Of a DNA stretch of 36,841 bases, positions 18,484 through 26,084 are shown piece after piece; position 1 is the stretch's first letter, and each line of letters starts with the position of its first letter. The DNA lies in NCBI GenBank assembly GCA_003222675.1, contig QHWT01000085.1, positions 20,904-57,744 of the forward strand, written 5' to 3'. The notes under the pieces are model-generated. The model saw nothing but the letters and a program-made list of their open reading frames with translations, ran no database searches and was not told where the DNA came from. The stretch is from Acidobacteriota bacterium. GTDB taxonomy: Bacteria; Acidobacteriota; Vicinamibacteria; Vicinamibacterales; 2-12-FULL-66-21. A program made the translations under genes and the position numbers.

Positions 18484-20562
18484 TCAGAAGCGGAATCCGG
18501 CGCTGACGTCGAATCGCCGAGCGGGCATGCGGTAGTACTGCGCATCGCCAAGCTCACTCTCTGAGACGGGCGCGCGCGCGTCGGTCAGGTTGCGGCCATC
18601 GACGCGCAGTTCCCACCGCTCGAAGCGGTAGCCGACACCGATATCCAGTGTTGTGAACGGCGACGCCGGTGCCGTGTTTCGCTTGTCCAGATACCGGTCG
18701 CCCGTATATTTCACGATGACATCGCCGACGAGGCCCGTCTCCTGGGCCACGATCAGACCCGCCGAAAACAGATGACGCGCGGACATCTCGAAGCGGTTGC
18801 CGGCGAGCTGTGTGTTCGCGCCGTCGAAGTCCTGAACGAAGTCGACGAACCTGCCATCGTGGAAACTGTATGCGACCCGCCCAACGATGCTGCGCGCCGC
18901 TCGCGCCTCCGCCGCGATCTCGAACCCCTGAAATCGCGTTGAGCCGCTGTTCTGAAGCGACGGCAGACCGCCGACGACTGTCGCGGCGACCAGGTTCTCG
19001 AAGTCCATGCGAAAGAGAGAGGCCTCCAGATCGACGCGCGCTTTCGCCGCGCGCAGTTTGATACCGCCGTCATAACTGCGGGCCGTCTCGGGCTCGAGGA
19101 CACCCTCGTTTTCGGCCAACGAGAAGTCGAATGCCGCCGGCTTGAACGTGTCGCGATAGTTGGCAAACAGCCTGGCGTGATCCGGTCCGTGCTCCCAAAT
19201 GCCGAAGATCGCGCCTACGCTGCCGGCGGGCCGCACGTGGCGTGCTCCTTCGCCCTCGCCACGCCGCTCCCATGTCCCGTTCAACCTCACGCCGGTTGAT
19301 ACGTGCACGCGCGTTGACGGTGTCCACTCGAGCTGCGCATAGCCACCGGAAAACAGCCGCCGGCTCTCCGAATCGAGATCCAGCCTCGCTCGCTCGGCCA
19401 CCGGGTTCGCGACGGCCCCACTGAGCGGCACGGTGTACGTGAATGTCGCGCCCCTGCCCTCGCCGTTCCCGAAGACGAAGTCGCCGCCGGCGCTGAACTG
19501 AACCTTGGAAGCCACAGGCCAGATGACGTGAGCATCGGCGTAGAGATCGTTGATGTCGATGTTCTCTTTGAAACCGGTCGCGTTGCTGGATGTGTCCGAG
19601 ACGTCGGTCAGGAACCCTCGAGACATGGTTTGCGCCGAGTGAGAGTACGAGGCGATTGTCGTCCAGCGAGCCTTCGTCCTCACGGCTCGCTCGGTGCCGA
19701 ACGCGAGACTGATCCGCGTGTCGTCGAGAAATGCGCCCGCCGGGTTGTAATTCGCGTCGAGCGGCGTGGCGCTTGACAATGCACTGCCCGCGCGCACGTG
19801 AGGGCTCGCCGGGTCCTGAGTGAGCCAGTTGACGTCGGCGAACAGCCACATTTTCCGATCCTGAGATCGGCTGGCGCCGCGATAGTTCGCATGTCCTCGC
19901 GCAAACGAGGTTCGCTCGTCCCTGAACCCCTGGCGATCGAAATCTGCAGTCAATCGCGATTTCCAGCTGCCAAACGCCGGCATCGCGAGATCGAGCGCCA
20001 CGCTGCCGCTCGCGAACGTGCCGCCGCGCGCCGACAGATAACTCCGCTCGGCGGCCGCGGGCTTGTGGACGACGTGGATCGCTCCGACAAACGACGTGGC
20101 ACCGTAGGTCACCGGCGCCGCGCCGCGCAGCACCTCGATGCGTTCGACGTCACGCAAATTGAGCGTGGTGAGATCCGGATTGAACGCGCCGCCCCACGGG
20201 ATGTCGTCGACCACCAGGAGAAACGCGTCGAACTCGCGAAGGCCCCAGAACTCCGGCACCGCTCCGGCGGGGCCGGCATCGCTGCCCGGCGCGATTTCGA
20301 CGCCGGCGGCCACCGACAGCGCGTCGCGGAGATTCGTCGCGCCCATCGCGCGAAGCGTGTCGCCGTCGAGAACTTCGATCGACACAGGTACATCGTGCGG
20401 CGCCTCGGGCACGCGAGTCGCAACGACTTCGATCTGTTCATTGATCCCCAGCGGCGGCTGCGGAGGTGTACTCGGTGAGGTCTGCGCTGCCGCCCGCGCC
20501 GTCAGCGCGAGCGAGCTGGCGAGGACGAGTGCACGGATCACGATTGGGCCCGGCGTCATCAT
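18484..20562 (-). CDS. TonB-dependent outer-membrane receptor
   Basis: A 692-aa protein with signal peptide (IVIRALVLASSLALTARAAAQ). A plug domain follows at about residues 40-160 (IEVVATRVPEAPHDVPVSIEVLDGD, LRDALSVAAGVEI, WGLREFDAFLLVVDDIPWGG, LNLRDVERIEVLRGAAPVTYGATSFVGAIHVV). The rest is a 22-strand-type barrel ending in a terminal Phe (FDVSAGFRF), the beta-barrel assembly signature. The conserved NLTDAR segment near the end matches TBDR barrels. There is no carboxypeptidase-regulatory domain, unlike the other two receptors here. GGAGG nine bases before the ATG at 20562 supports this start over the ATG three bases later. Ligand unknown; siderophore, vitamin and oligosaccharide are all possible. 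Confidence 0.92.
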   Translation of the reverse strand: MMTPGPIVIRALVLASSLALTARAAAQTSPSTPPQPPLGINEQIEVVATRVPEAPHDVPVSIEVLDGDTLRAMGATNLRDALSVAAGVEIAPGSDAGPAGAVPEFWGLREFDAFLLVVDDIPWGGAFNPDLTTLNLRDVERIEVLRGAAPVTYGATSFVGAIHVVHKPAAAERSYLSARGGTFASGSVALDLAMPAFGSWKSRLTADFDRQGFRDERTSFARGHANYRGASRSQDRKMWLFADVNWLTQDPASPHVRAGSALSSATPLDANYNPAGAFLDDTRISLAFGTERAVRTKARWTTIASYSHSAQTMSRGFLTDVSDTSSNATGFKENIDINDLYADAHVIWPVASKVQFSAGGDFVFGNGEGRGATFTYTVPLSGAVANPVAERARLDLDSESRRLFSGGYAQLEWTPSTRVHVSTGVRLNGTWERRGEGEGARHVRPAGSVGAIFGIWEHGPDHARLFANYRDTFKPAAFDFSLAENEGVLEPETARSYDGGIKLRAAKARVDLEASLFRMDFENLVAATVVGGLPSLQNSGSTRFQGFEIAAEARAARSIVGRVAYSFHDGRFVDFVQDFDGANTQLAGNRFEMSARHLFSAGLIVAQETGLVGDVIVKYTGDRYLDKRNTAPASPFTTLDIGVGYRFERWELRVDGRNLTDARAPVSESELGDAQYYRMPARRFDVSAGFRF

Positions 20563-20646
20563 CTGCGCGGACCTCCCGCCGTGGATGCCGGCGTGAAGGA
20601 CAGTGAATCGTAGCCAGCCACACTCGATACTACCAGTGCTAGTACG

Positions 20647-20860
20647 TTAGTACCCGCTCGAATCCGGAGCGTTCGTGGCGTGGTCTCCCAGGATCTGCAC
20701 GATCTCCGGCCGCGTGAAAAAGGCGGCCCATCCGATCGCGTCGCTGTCGTGTTTGCTGTCGCGGATGTTCGGATTGGCGCCGGCTGCCAGGAGTACGCGC
20801 ACGATCTCGGCCTGGCCAGGTCCAGCAGGAGCGAGATGATCTCCCGACCTTTACGCGGAC
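20647..20860 (-). pseudogene. Ankyrin-repeat protein C-terminal remnant
   Basis: On the minus strand, 20811-20647 reads AEIVRVLLAAGANPNIRDSK, then IGWAAFFTRPEIVQILGDH, and stops at TAA 20647-20649. These are the last ankyrin repeats and C-terminal cap of an ankyrin-repeat protein. About 10 codons further upstream in another frame, GREIISLLLDLA looks like an earlier ankyrin helix, so a deletion plus frameshift has joined two repeats. No start codon or complete repeat array is present. The relic sits directly upstream of the TonB receptor gene at 20562 and may contribute to its promoter region. Confidence 0.7.
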
Positions 20861-21022
20861 TGCCGGCCGCCCTTGGCGGCGCAACAAGAATGGTAACGCC
20901 GCGGTCCGAGCAGCAAATACTCCCCTGCCGATTGCCGTGACGAAACCGCAGGAGCCGTGGCCGGAACTCCGCGGTCATTGCCCACGTTCTCGCGAAAAAC
21001 ACGGGAAAAGTTCACTTATCCC

Positions 21023-21052
21023 TTGACCGACCATTTTGGTCGGATATATCCT
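21023..21052 (+). promoter_or_regulatory. Promoter with a perfect 17-bp palindrome in the spacer
   Basis: TTGACC at 21023-21028 and TATATC/TATCCT at 21045-21052 make a plausible -35/-10 pair (16-18 bp apart). The palindrome CCGACCATTTTGGTCGG (21027-21043; 7-bp arms, TTT centre) fills the spacer, the classic place for a repressor. The dyad resembles TetR-family operators in general form. It drives toward the siderophore-type receptor at 21254. Confidence 0.55.
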
Positions 21053-21108
21053 AAGGCACGTTCTGATTGGCTGGCGACGGGCACTCGTCGTGCTGCCGAG
21101 ATGAAAAT

Positions 21109-21162
21109 GCCCGTCTGGTGCGGAAACACCCGACGGGCCGTCGAACCTGGTCTGGCGAGACC
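21109..21162 (+). promoter_or_regulatory. Structured 5' leader: two hairpins before the TonB receptor gene
   Basis: GCCCGTCTGGTG (21109-21120) pairs with CACCCGACGGGC (21127-21138) around a CGGAAA loop, with one internal mismatch. GGTCT (21149-21153) then pairs with AGACC (21158-21162) around GGCG. Both lie in the ~200-nt leader between the promoter and the receptor start. They could form an RNA regulatory element; no known riboswitch class fits. Confidence 0.4.
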
Positions 21163-21253
21163 TATCAACCGCTTGCGCGCTTGACGTGTCCGACGTCCGC
21201 CATTGTACGGACGGGCAGATGTCGGCGCAACTGCGTTTAGGAGTACTGCGCTT

Positions 21254-23581
21254 ATGCGTCGGCTGCTCGTCATCTTCTTCGCATCGTTCCTTCTTGCATT
21301 CCCGGTTGCCACGGCGCATGCGGGGCAGCTGCAATCTGCGCTGCACGGAAAGATCCTCGACGCGAGCCGAAGCCCGCTTCCCGGTGCTCGAATCATGGCG
21401 GTCGCCGATCACGACGGTGCAACAGCATCGACGATCAGCGATCGCTCAGGCGACTTCACACTGCTCCTCGAGTCCGACCGCTACACGATCAAGATCTCGG
21501 CAGAGGGTTTTGTCGAGATCGTGCACCGGATCAACCTCGTCGGAGATTCGACTGAACGCCGCGAATTCGTGCTCCAGCTCGCAGGGGTCGGCGAAAGTGT
21601 CAGCGTCAGCGCGTCTGCGGACGCAGGCGCCACGATGATCAGCAGCGGCATGAAGATCGCGACACCATTACGCGACGTGCCACAGTCCATCACCATCGTC
21701 TCGCGAGAGCTCATCAAAGATCAGTTGATGATGGGCGTCGGGGACACGGTGCGGTACGTCCCCGGGATCACGTATCACCAGGGGGAAAACAACCGCGACC
21801 AGGTCGTGATTCGCGGCAACAGTTCGTCGGCCGATTTCTTCGTCGACGGCGTCCGGGATGACGTGCAGTACTACCGTGATCTCTACAATCTCGATCGCTT
21901 GGAGGCGCTGAAGGGGCCGAACGCGATGATCTTTGGACGCGGCGGCGGCGGCGGAGTGATCAACCGGGTGATCAAGCAGCCGACATTTCAGCCGCTGCGG
22001 GAATTCACCGTGCAAGGCGGTGAGTACGGCAACAAGCGTGTCGCCGCGGACGTCGGCCAGCCGCTCTCTCGTGCGGTTGCCATACGACTGAATGGCATGT
22101 TCGAGGATTCAGGGAGCTTCCGACAGGCGGTGAGCCTGCGGCGCGTAGGCGTCAACCCGACGCTGCTGTTCGTTCCAGACATTCGAACGAAGATCACCGT
22201 CGGCTACGAGTACCTGCGCGATACGCGCGTCGCGGATCGCGGAATCACCTCGTATCAAGGTAAGCCGGCGAGCGTCGGGATGTCCACCTTCTATGGCAAC
22301 CCCTCGGACAGTTACGTGCGCGCCCAGGTCCATCTCGGGTCGGTCACCGTGGAGCGCCGGATCGGAGAGGTGAACGTCCGCAGCCACACGCTGATTGGAG
22401 GGTACGATCGCTCCTACCAGAATTACGTTCCCGGACCCGCGTCAGCGGACGGAACCCAGGTCACGGTGGCGGCATACAACAACGCCACCCAGCGCCTCAA
22501 CGTATTCAACCAGACGGATGCGGTGTACGTTCTTTCCACGGGCCCGGTTCGCCACACACTGCTCGCAGGGGCGGAAATCGGACGGCAGGCGACCGTCAAC
22601 TTCCGCAATTCGGGATTCTTCAACAATCAACAGGCGGCGATTCAACTACCGTTCGACAATCCGACCGTGACGGTTCCTGTTACGTTCCGGCAGAATGCGA
22701 CCGACGCCGACAATCACGTCATTACGAATGTCGCAGCCGTACTTGCGCAGGACCGGCTCGAGCTCTCGCACCACGTGCAAGTCATCGGCGGAATCAGATT
22801 GGACCGCTTCGATTTGCGATACCACAACAATCGCAACGGCAACACGCTCGAGCGCGTTGACAACCTCGTGTCCCCGCGCATCGGCATGGTCGTCAAGCCG
22901 ACGGGCCCCTTGTCGCTGTACGGCAGTTACGGCGTCTCGTATCTGCCCAGTTCGGGAGACCAGTTTTCTTCGCTCACGACAATCACGCAACAAGTCAGGC
23001 CTGAGAAATTCAACAATTATGAAGTGGGCCTCAAGCTGGACACGCGTGGCGGCTTGTCCATCACGGGTGCCGTGTACCGGCTGGATCGCATCAACACTCG
23101 CTCGATCGATCCGAACGATCCGACTCGCATCGTCCAGACGGGGAGTCAGCGGACGAATGGTTATGAACTGGGCGTGAACGGCCACGTCACGGCCGCATGG
23201 TCCGTCACCGGCGGATACGCGTATCAGAATGCGTTCGTGACGAGCGCCACCGCCTCCGCCCGGTCCGGCGCACAGGTGGGCCAGGTCCCCCGTCACACGT
23301 TCTCGCTGTGGAACAACTACCGCATCCATCCGAAGGTCGGAGTAGGCATGGGCGTCACATGCCGGTCGGACATGTTCGCTGCCATCGACAACACTGTGAC
23401 GCTGCCGGCGTATACGCGTGCCGATGGGGCCGCGTACTTCACTCTTCGGAAGGGTGTGCGTGTGCAGGCGAATGTGGAGAATCTTCTGAACAAAAAATAC
23501 TTCCTGAACGCCGACAGCAACACGAACATCTCGCCGGGGTTTCCGCGCACGCTGCGAGTGGCGTTGACCGCCGGGTTCTAG
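21254..23581 (+). CDS. Siderophore-type TonB-dependent receptor with carboxypeptidase-regulatory domain
   Basis: A 775-aa outer-membrane receptor. The start ATG at 21254 follows AGGAG (21239-21243) and gives the signal peptide RRLLVIFFASFLLAFPVATAHAG; the frame is open to 21203 without homology. Residues ~25-105 are a CarboxypepD_reg beta-sandwich (LHGKILDASRSPLPGARIMAV). The plug covers ~125-240 (TPLRDVPQSITIVSRELIKDQ, VGDTVRYVPGITYHQGENNRDQVVIRG, FFVDGVRDDVQYYRDLYNLDRLEALKGPNAMIFGRGGGGGVIN). The PQSITIVS and GPxAMIFGRG signatures are those of catecholate/hydroxamate siderophore receptors such as Fiu. The barrel ends in LRVALTAGF. It probably imports an iron-siderophore complex. Regulation seems to involve the palindrome promoter at 21023 rather than an obvious Fur box. 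Confidence 0.92.
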   Translation: MRRLLVIFFASFLLAFPVATAHAGQLQSALHGKILDASRSPLPGARIMAVADHDGATASTISDRSGDFTLLLESDRYTIKISAEGFVEIVHRINLVGDSTERREFVLQLAGVGESVSVSASADAGATMISSGMKIATPLRDVPQSITIVSRELIKDQLMMGVGDTVRYVPGITYHQGENNRDQVVIRGNSSSADFFVDGVRDDVQYYRDLYNLDRLEALKGPNAMIFGRGGGGGVINRVIKQPTFQPLREFTVQGGEYGNKRVAADVGQPLSRAVAIRLNGMFEDSGSFRQAVSLRRVGVNPTLLFVPDIRTKITVGYEYLRDTRVADRGITSYQGKPASVGMSTFYGNPSDSYVRAQVHLGSVTVERRIGEVNVRSHTLIGGYDRSYQNYVPGPASADGTQVTVAAYNNATQRLNVFNQTDAVYVLSTGPVRHTLLAGAEIGRQATVNFRNSGFFNNQQAAIQLPFDNPTVTVPVTFRQNATDADNHVITNVAAVLAQDRLELSHHVQVIGGIRLDRFDLRYHNNRNGNTLERVDNLVSPRIGMVVKPTGPLSLYGSYGVSYLPSSGDQFSSLTTITQQVRPEKFNNYEVGLKLDTRGGLSITGAVYRLDRINTRSIDPNDPTRIVQTGSQRTNGYELGVNGHVTAAWSVTGGYAYQNAFVTSATASARSGAQVGQVPRHTFSLWNNYRIHPKVGVGMGVTCRSDMFAAIDNTVTLPAYTRADGAAYFTLRKGVRVQANVENLLNKKYFLNADSNTNISPGFPRTLRVALTAGF

Positions 23582-23677
23582 GCAGACTGCTGAAGAACGC
23601 AGCCTGAAGGTCAATGCCAGATGCCAATGCCAAATGGTGAATGATTTGGCGTCGACACTGGCTTTTCAACAATCTGC
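23582..23677. mobile_element. Possible MITE-like element with imperfect terminal inverted repeats
   Basis: GCAGACTGCTGAA at 23582-23594 matches the reverse complement of TTCAACAATCTGC (23665-23677) at 11 of 13 bases. Inside is a perfect hairpin GCCAAAT / ATTTGGC with an 8-nt loop around 23629-23650. Ends of the GCAGA-TG-TGAA type occur on some insertion sequences. No target duplication and no transposase are visible, so this could also be just the terminator region of the receptor gene. Confidence 0.3.
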
Positions 23678-23725
23678 GGCGAGCGCCAGCGCCGCTTCGA
23701 CATGGAACCGGCACATAATGAGCGG

Positions 23726-24265
23726 ATGAGCACGCTCACTGCAGAACAGGCCAAACTCATTCTCGGTGCTGTCGGATTGCCGTCGCTCCAGGCCGAGCAT
23801 CCGGTCACCCGGGGTGTCATCGCCGCGATTCCGCCGGACAAGATCGATTACCGGCCCGACGACATCGTCAAGAGCGCGATCGATCTCGCGTGGCACATCG
23901 TCACGGCTGAGAACCGGTTCCTCGAATCGGTGATCAACGGCGCGTTCGATCTCACGCCGGTGCCGCGCCCGGACACGATCCGGACCTCCGACGGCGTGAA
24001 CCGGTGGTATTCAGAGCGCTTCGAGAAGAACGTCGCGCGACTGGCGCAGCTTCCGGGCGAGCAGCTGACGAAGATCATCAATTTCCGCGGAATCTTTCAG
24101 TTGCCAGCGGTGGTCTACGTTCAGATTGCGCTGAACCATTCGATTCATCATCGCGGGCAGCTCTCGATGTACTTGCGGCCCATGGGCGCGAAGGTGCCGT
24201 CGATCTACGGCGAGAGTTACGACGCGCGGATTGCACGCGAAGCGGCACAGGCGCCGCAGGTCTGA
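23726..24265 (+). CDS. DinB-family putative metal-dependent protein
   Basis: A 179-aa four-helix-bundle protein of the DinB/YfiT superfamily. The expected metal triad is His57 in IDLAWHIVTAE and His138/His142 in the later helix ALNHSIHHRGQLSMYL. The chosen start is the ATG at 23726 (STLTAEQAKLIL); an ATG at 23702 would add eight residues of unlikely sequence. DinB proteins are often metal-dependent thiol transferases or uncharacterised. No partner gene is coupled to it. Substrate unknown. Confidence 0.88.
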   Translation: MSTLTAEQAKLILGAVGLPSLQAEHPVTRGVIAAIPPDKIDYRPDDIVKSAIDLAWHIVTAENRFLESVINGAFDLTPVPRPDTIRTSDGVNRWYSERFEKNVARLAQLPGEQLTKIINFRGIFQLPAVVYVQIALNHSIHHRGQLSMYLRPMGAKVPSIYGESYDARIAREAAQAPQV

Positions 24266-24297
24266 CGCGGACGCAGAGCCTCGTACCCTACGGACTC

Positions 24298-24423
24298 TCA
24301 CATCCGCACACGCTTTTCGAGAAACCGCCGCTCGGTGGAGTTCCGGGCGAGCGCGAGCGCGGCCGAGAAATGCGTCTGCGCTGTTTCGCGATGTCCACGA
24401 CGGAGATAAACAAATTCGCTCAT
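24298..24423 (-). pseudogene. C-terminal tail of an RNA polymerase sigma factor (TPR-type), remnant
   Basis: A 41-codon frame on the minus strand ending TGA at 24298-24300. It reads RGHRETAQTHFSAALALARN, then STERRFLEKRV. This is the typical last helix pair of the ECF-like sigma factors with a C-terminal TPR domain (RLGRxxEAxxxFxxALALxxNxxERRFLExR). Sigma domains and the rest of the TPR region are absent upstream, where the sequence has no homology. A gene end left by deletion, converging on the DinB gene. Confidence 0.55.
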
Positions 24424-24615
24424 GGTCGTGGTCCTCTCTTGTGACCCTCGTCCTGGGGCCGGCATGCCTTCGTGGCCTTGGCGAAGGCGGGTGGCCGCAG
24501 TCGAGGTCAGTTCACGTGTCCGACACCTATTCGACGTTCGACCCCGGAGCGTCCGGACATCTTCTTTTGCGCCCTAGTTGCGGTGCTTAACCCTGTGGGC
24601 CCCTGGTGCCGTGGC

Positions 24616-24645
24616 TTGCGTTGCGATGGGCCGGCTCGTCATAAT
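24616..24645 (+). promoter_or_regulatory. Candidate sigma70 promoter of the Cys-repeat protein gene
   Basis: TTGCGT at 24616-24621 and CATAAT at 24640-24645, 18 bp apart, give a predicted transcript with about 46 nt before the GTG start and its AGGAG. Confidence 0.4.
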
Positions 24646-24697
24646 CCACGCCGTTCGAGCGGCATGGTGCCGCGCGCGAATTCTAGGAGCGTGTGTC

Positions 24698-25114
24698 GTG
24701 ACACATCGATCGATTGCCTGCATGATCCCGCCGGCGCTGGTCCTCGCCGTCGCGATGTCCTCGGGAGCATCGGGCAAAGGCACAGAGACAACCAACCGGA
24801 ACGGTGCTCATCTCCTCTCCGCCGGCGACGCGGACGGAGCAGCGGCCGCTGATGATGTGCAGCAGAAGGGACGGTACAAAAAGCAGGGAAGCAATTGTGA
24901 GTGGGATGCGAACGACACCGGACCCGACCAGTGCGCGCCGCTGACGAAGGGTCGCTTCAAAAAGACGGGCGACACCTGTTCGTGGGCTTTCAACGACACG
25001 GGCCCCGACCAGTGCCGGCCGCCGAAAGGACGCTGGGCGAAAGCCGGAAGCCGATGCGTGTGGCGCCCGAAGGACACGGGACCCGATCAATGCAATCCGA
25101 GGCAGCCGCGCTGA
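24698..25114 (+). CDS. Exported protein with three tandem CX11C / Trp repeats
   Basis: 138 aa from GTG 24698, chosen because AGGAG (24685-24689) lies 8 nt upstream and the start gives a signal peptide (THRSIACMIPPALVLAVAMSSGASG). The mature protein has an acidic Ala/Asp stretch (about 40-55), then three ~25-residue units at 57-80, 84-107 and 110-133. Each unit is KGR-aromatic-xK-x-G-xx-C-x-W-x4-DTGPDQC-xP, with Cys pairs 67/79, 94/106 and 120/132, always CX11C. Even cysteine number, export and fixed spacing suggest three small disulphide-linked loops. The D-x-N-D-x-G pattern in the first unit recalls calcium-loop chemistry, but that is speculation. I do not recognise an annotated family. Downstream, a VOC gene starts 4 bp after the stop, so the two may be co-transcribed. 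Confidence 0.75.
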   Translation: MTHRSIACMIPPALVLAVAMSSGASGKGTETTNRNGAHLLSAGDADGAAAADDVQQKGRYKKQGSNCEWDANDTGPDQCAPLTKGRFKKTGDTCSWAFNDTGPDQCRPPKGRWAKAGSRCVWRPKDTGPDQCNPRQPR

Positions 25115-25118
25115 CGCG

Positions 25119-25514
25119 ATGAGCTTCGCGCACCTCACGTTGGCGACGCGCGACGTCGAGCAGACGGCATCGTTCTTCGAAAGGACGCTCGGCTATACCC
25201 GGCGCTCGGACCCTGGAAACTCTCCTCTCGAGGCAGTATGGCTGGACCTCGGACGCGGGCAGGAGATGCACGTGCTCTTTGTCGACAGGTTCCAGGTGTC
25301 GCCGTTTGAAAACGAGTTCGGCCGCCACGTCGCGGTGTTCTACCCGCTGCCACAGTTTTCCGCTCTCAAGCAGCGCCTGAGCGCCGAAGGTGCGGAACTG
25401 ATCGAACCGATCCGGGCCACGCCGTTCGAGCGCTTCTTCTTCCGGGAGCCGGTGAACGGCTACGTCTTCGAGGTCATCGACGCGGAGCGCTCGATGCCGT
25501 CCGACAGGCGCTGA
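25119..25514 (+). CDS. VOC-superfamily protein (glyoxalase/bleomycin-resistance fold)
   Basis: A 131-aa protein with SFAHLTLATRDVEQTASFFERTLGYTRR (first beta-alpha module, His5 the usual first metal ligand), GQEMHVLFVDRF, HVAVFYPLPQFSALKQRLSAEGAELI and REPVNGYVFEVIDAE (Glu in the final strand is the usual last ligand). So a metal-binding VOC enzyme is likely; reaction unknown. The ATG is at 25119, four bases after the repeat-protein stop and without a strong ribosome binding site, suggesting co-transcription and translational re-initiation. Confidence 0.88.
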   Translation: MSFAHLTLATRDVEQTASFFERTLGYTRRSDPGNSPLEAVWLDLGRGQEMHVLFVDRFQVSPFENEFGRHVAVFYPLPQFSALKQRLSAEGAELIEPIRATPFERFFFREPVNGYVFEVIDAERSMPSDRR

Positions 25515-25597
25515 TCGCGGCCGATGTTCGCCGCGATCACCCTTGGAGCGCGTTTCAAGATTGCCGGAGCGAGGCCGCCGTTTGTCTTTGAAACGCG
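25512..25597. terminator. Two successive perfect hairpins between convergent genes
   Basis: TGATCGCGGC (25512-25521) pairs with GCCGCGATCA (25530-25539), loop 8 nt; CGCGTTTCAA (25549-25558) pairs with TTGAAACGCG (25588-25597), loop 29 nt. They lie between the VOC gene (whose TGA is part of the first stem) and the minus-strand cupin gene, consistent with one terminator per direction. Confidence 0.6.
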
Positions 25598-25600
25598 TTC

Positions 25601-26005
25601 TCAGAAGCCTTTCGCCATCCACTTGGACCAGTAGAACGTCAGCGGCACCTTCCCGGTATTGACGATGCCGTGCGGCGTGTTGCCGGCGCAATACATGATC
25701 GCGCCGGGTCCGACCTCGGTCGTCTTGCCGCCGCATTCGATCTCGCCGGTGCCGGCGGCTATGATGAGGAACTCCTCCTCGGGATGCTGGTGGACCGGAT
25801 GCGGGCTCGCGCCGGGATCGAGAACCGCCATGCCGGTGCACACTCCGCTCAATTGATCGGTCGGTCCGTTGTAGTGCACAAATACCGTGCACCCGTTTTG
25901 TGACTCCGGTTTGAGCACATCGATCTCGAGCACTCCCTCCGGCAGTTTTGCCGCGGTCGTTTCGACGCTGACGGCGCTGTCCTGTTTCGCAGCCATGCGG
26001 GGCAT
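25601..26005 (-). CDS. Cupin-domain protein
   Basis: A 134-aa single-domain cupin. Motif 1 is DPGASPHPVHQHPEEEFLIIAAGTGEI, with metal ligands His72, His74 and Glu78. Motif 2 is YCAGNTPHGIVNTG, with His112. A complete metal site is therefore present. There is no signal peptide; an ATG four codons inside (25996) is an alternative start. It may be a small dioxygenase, isomerase or sugar-binding sensor; the sequence does not discriminate. It sits alone, convergent with the VOC gene. Confidence 0.88.
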   Translation of the reverse strand: MPRMAAKQDSAVSVETTAAKLPEGVLEIDVLKPESQNGCTVFVHYNGPTDQLSGVCTGMAVLDPGASPHPVHQHPEEEFLIIAAGTGEIECGGKTTEVGPGAIMYCAGNTPHGIVNTGKVPLTFYWSKWMAKGF

Positions 26006-26084
26006 CGTCCGACATTCTCACGGCGCGGTCAAGGCACTGGCCGGCCGTCGCGCTTTCTTCGCGCCATTTCTTTCAGACGGCGGG

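Noticed and set aside
21080-21170. Possible TPP riboswitch (GCCGAGATG and ACCTGGTCTGG resemble TPP core strings)
   Set aside because: The conserved GCGTAGGGA part and the correct P1 pairing are absent, and the downstream gene is a siderophore-type receptor. Kept only as an unclassified structured leader.
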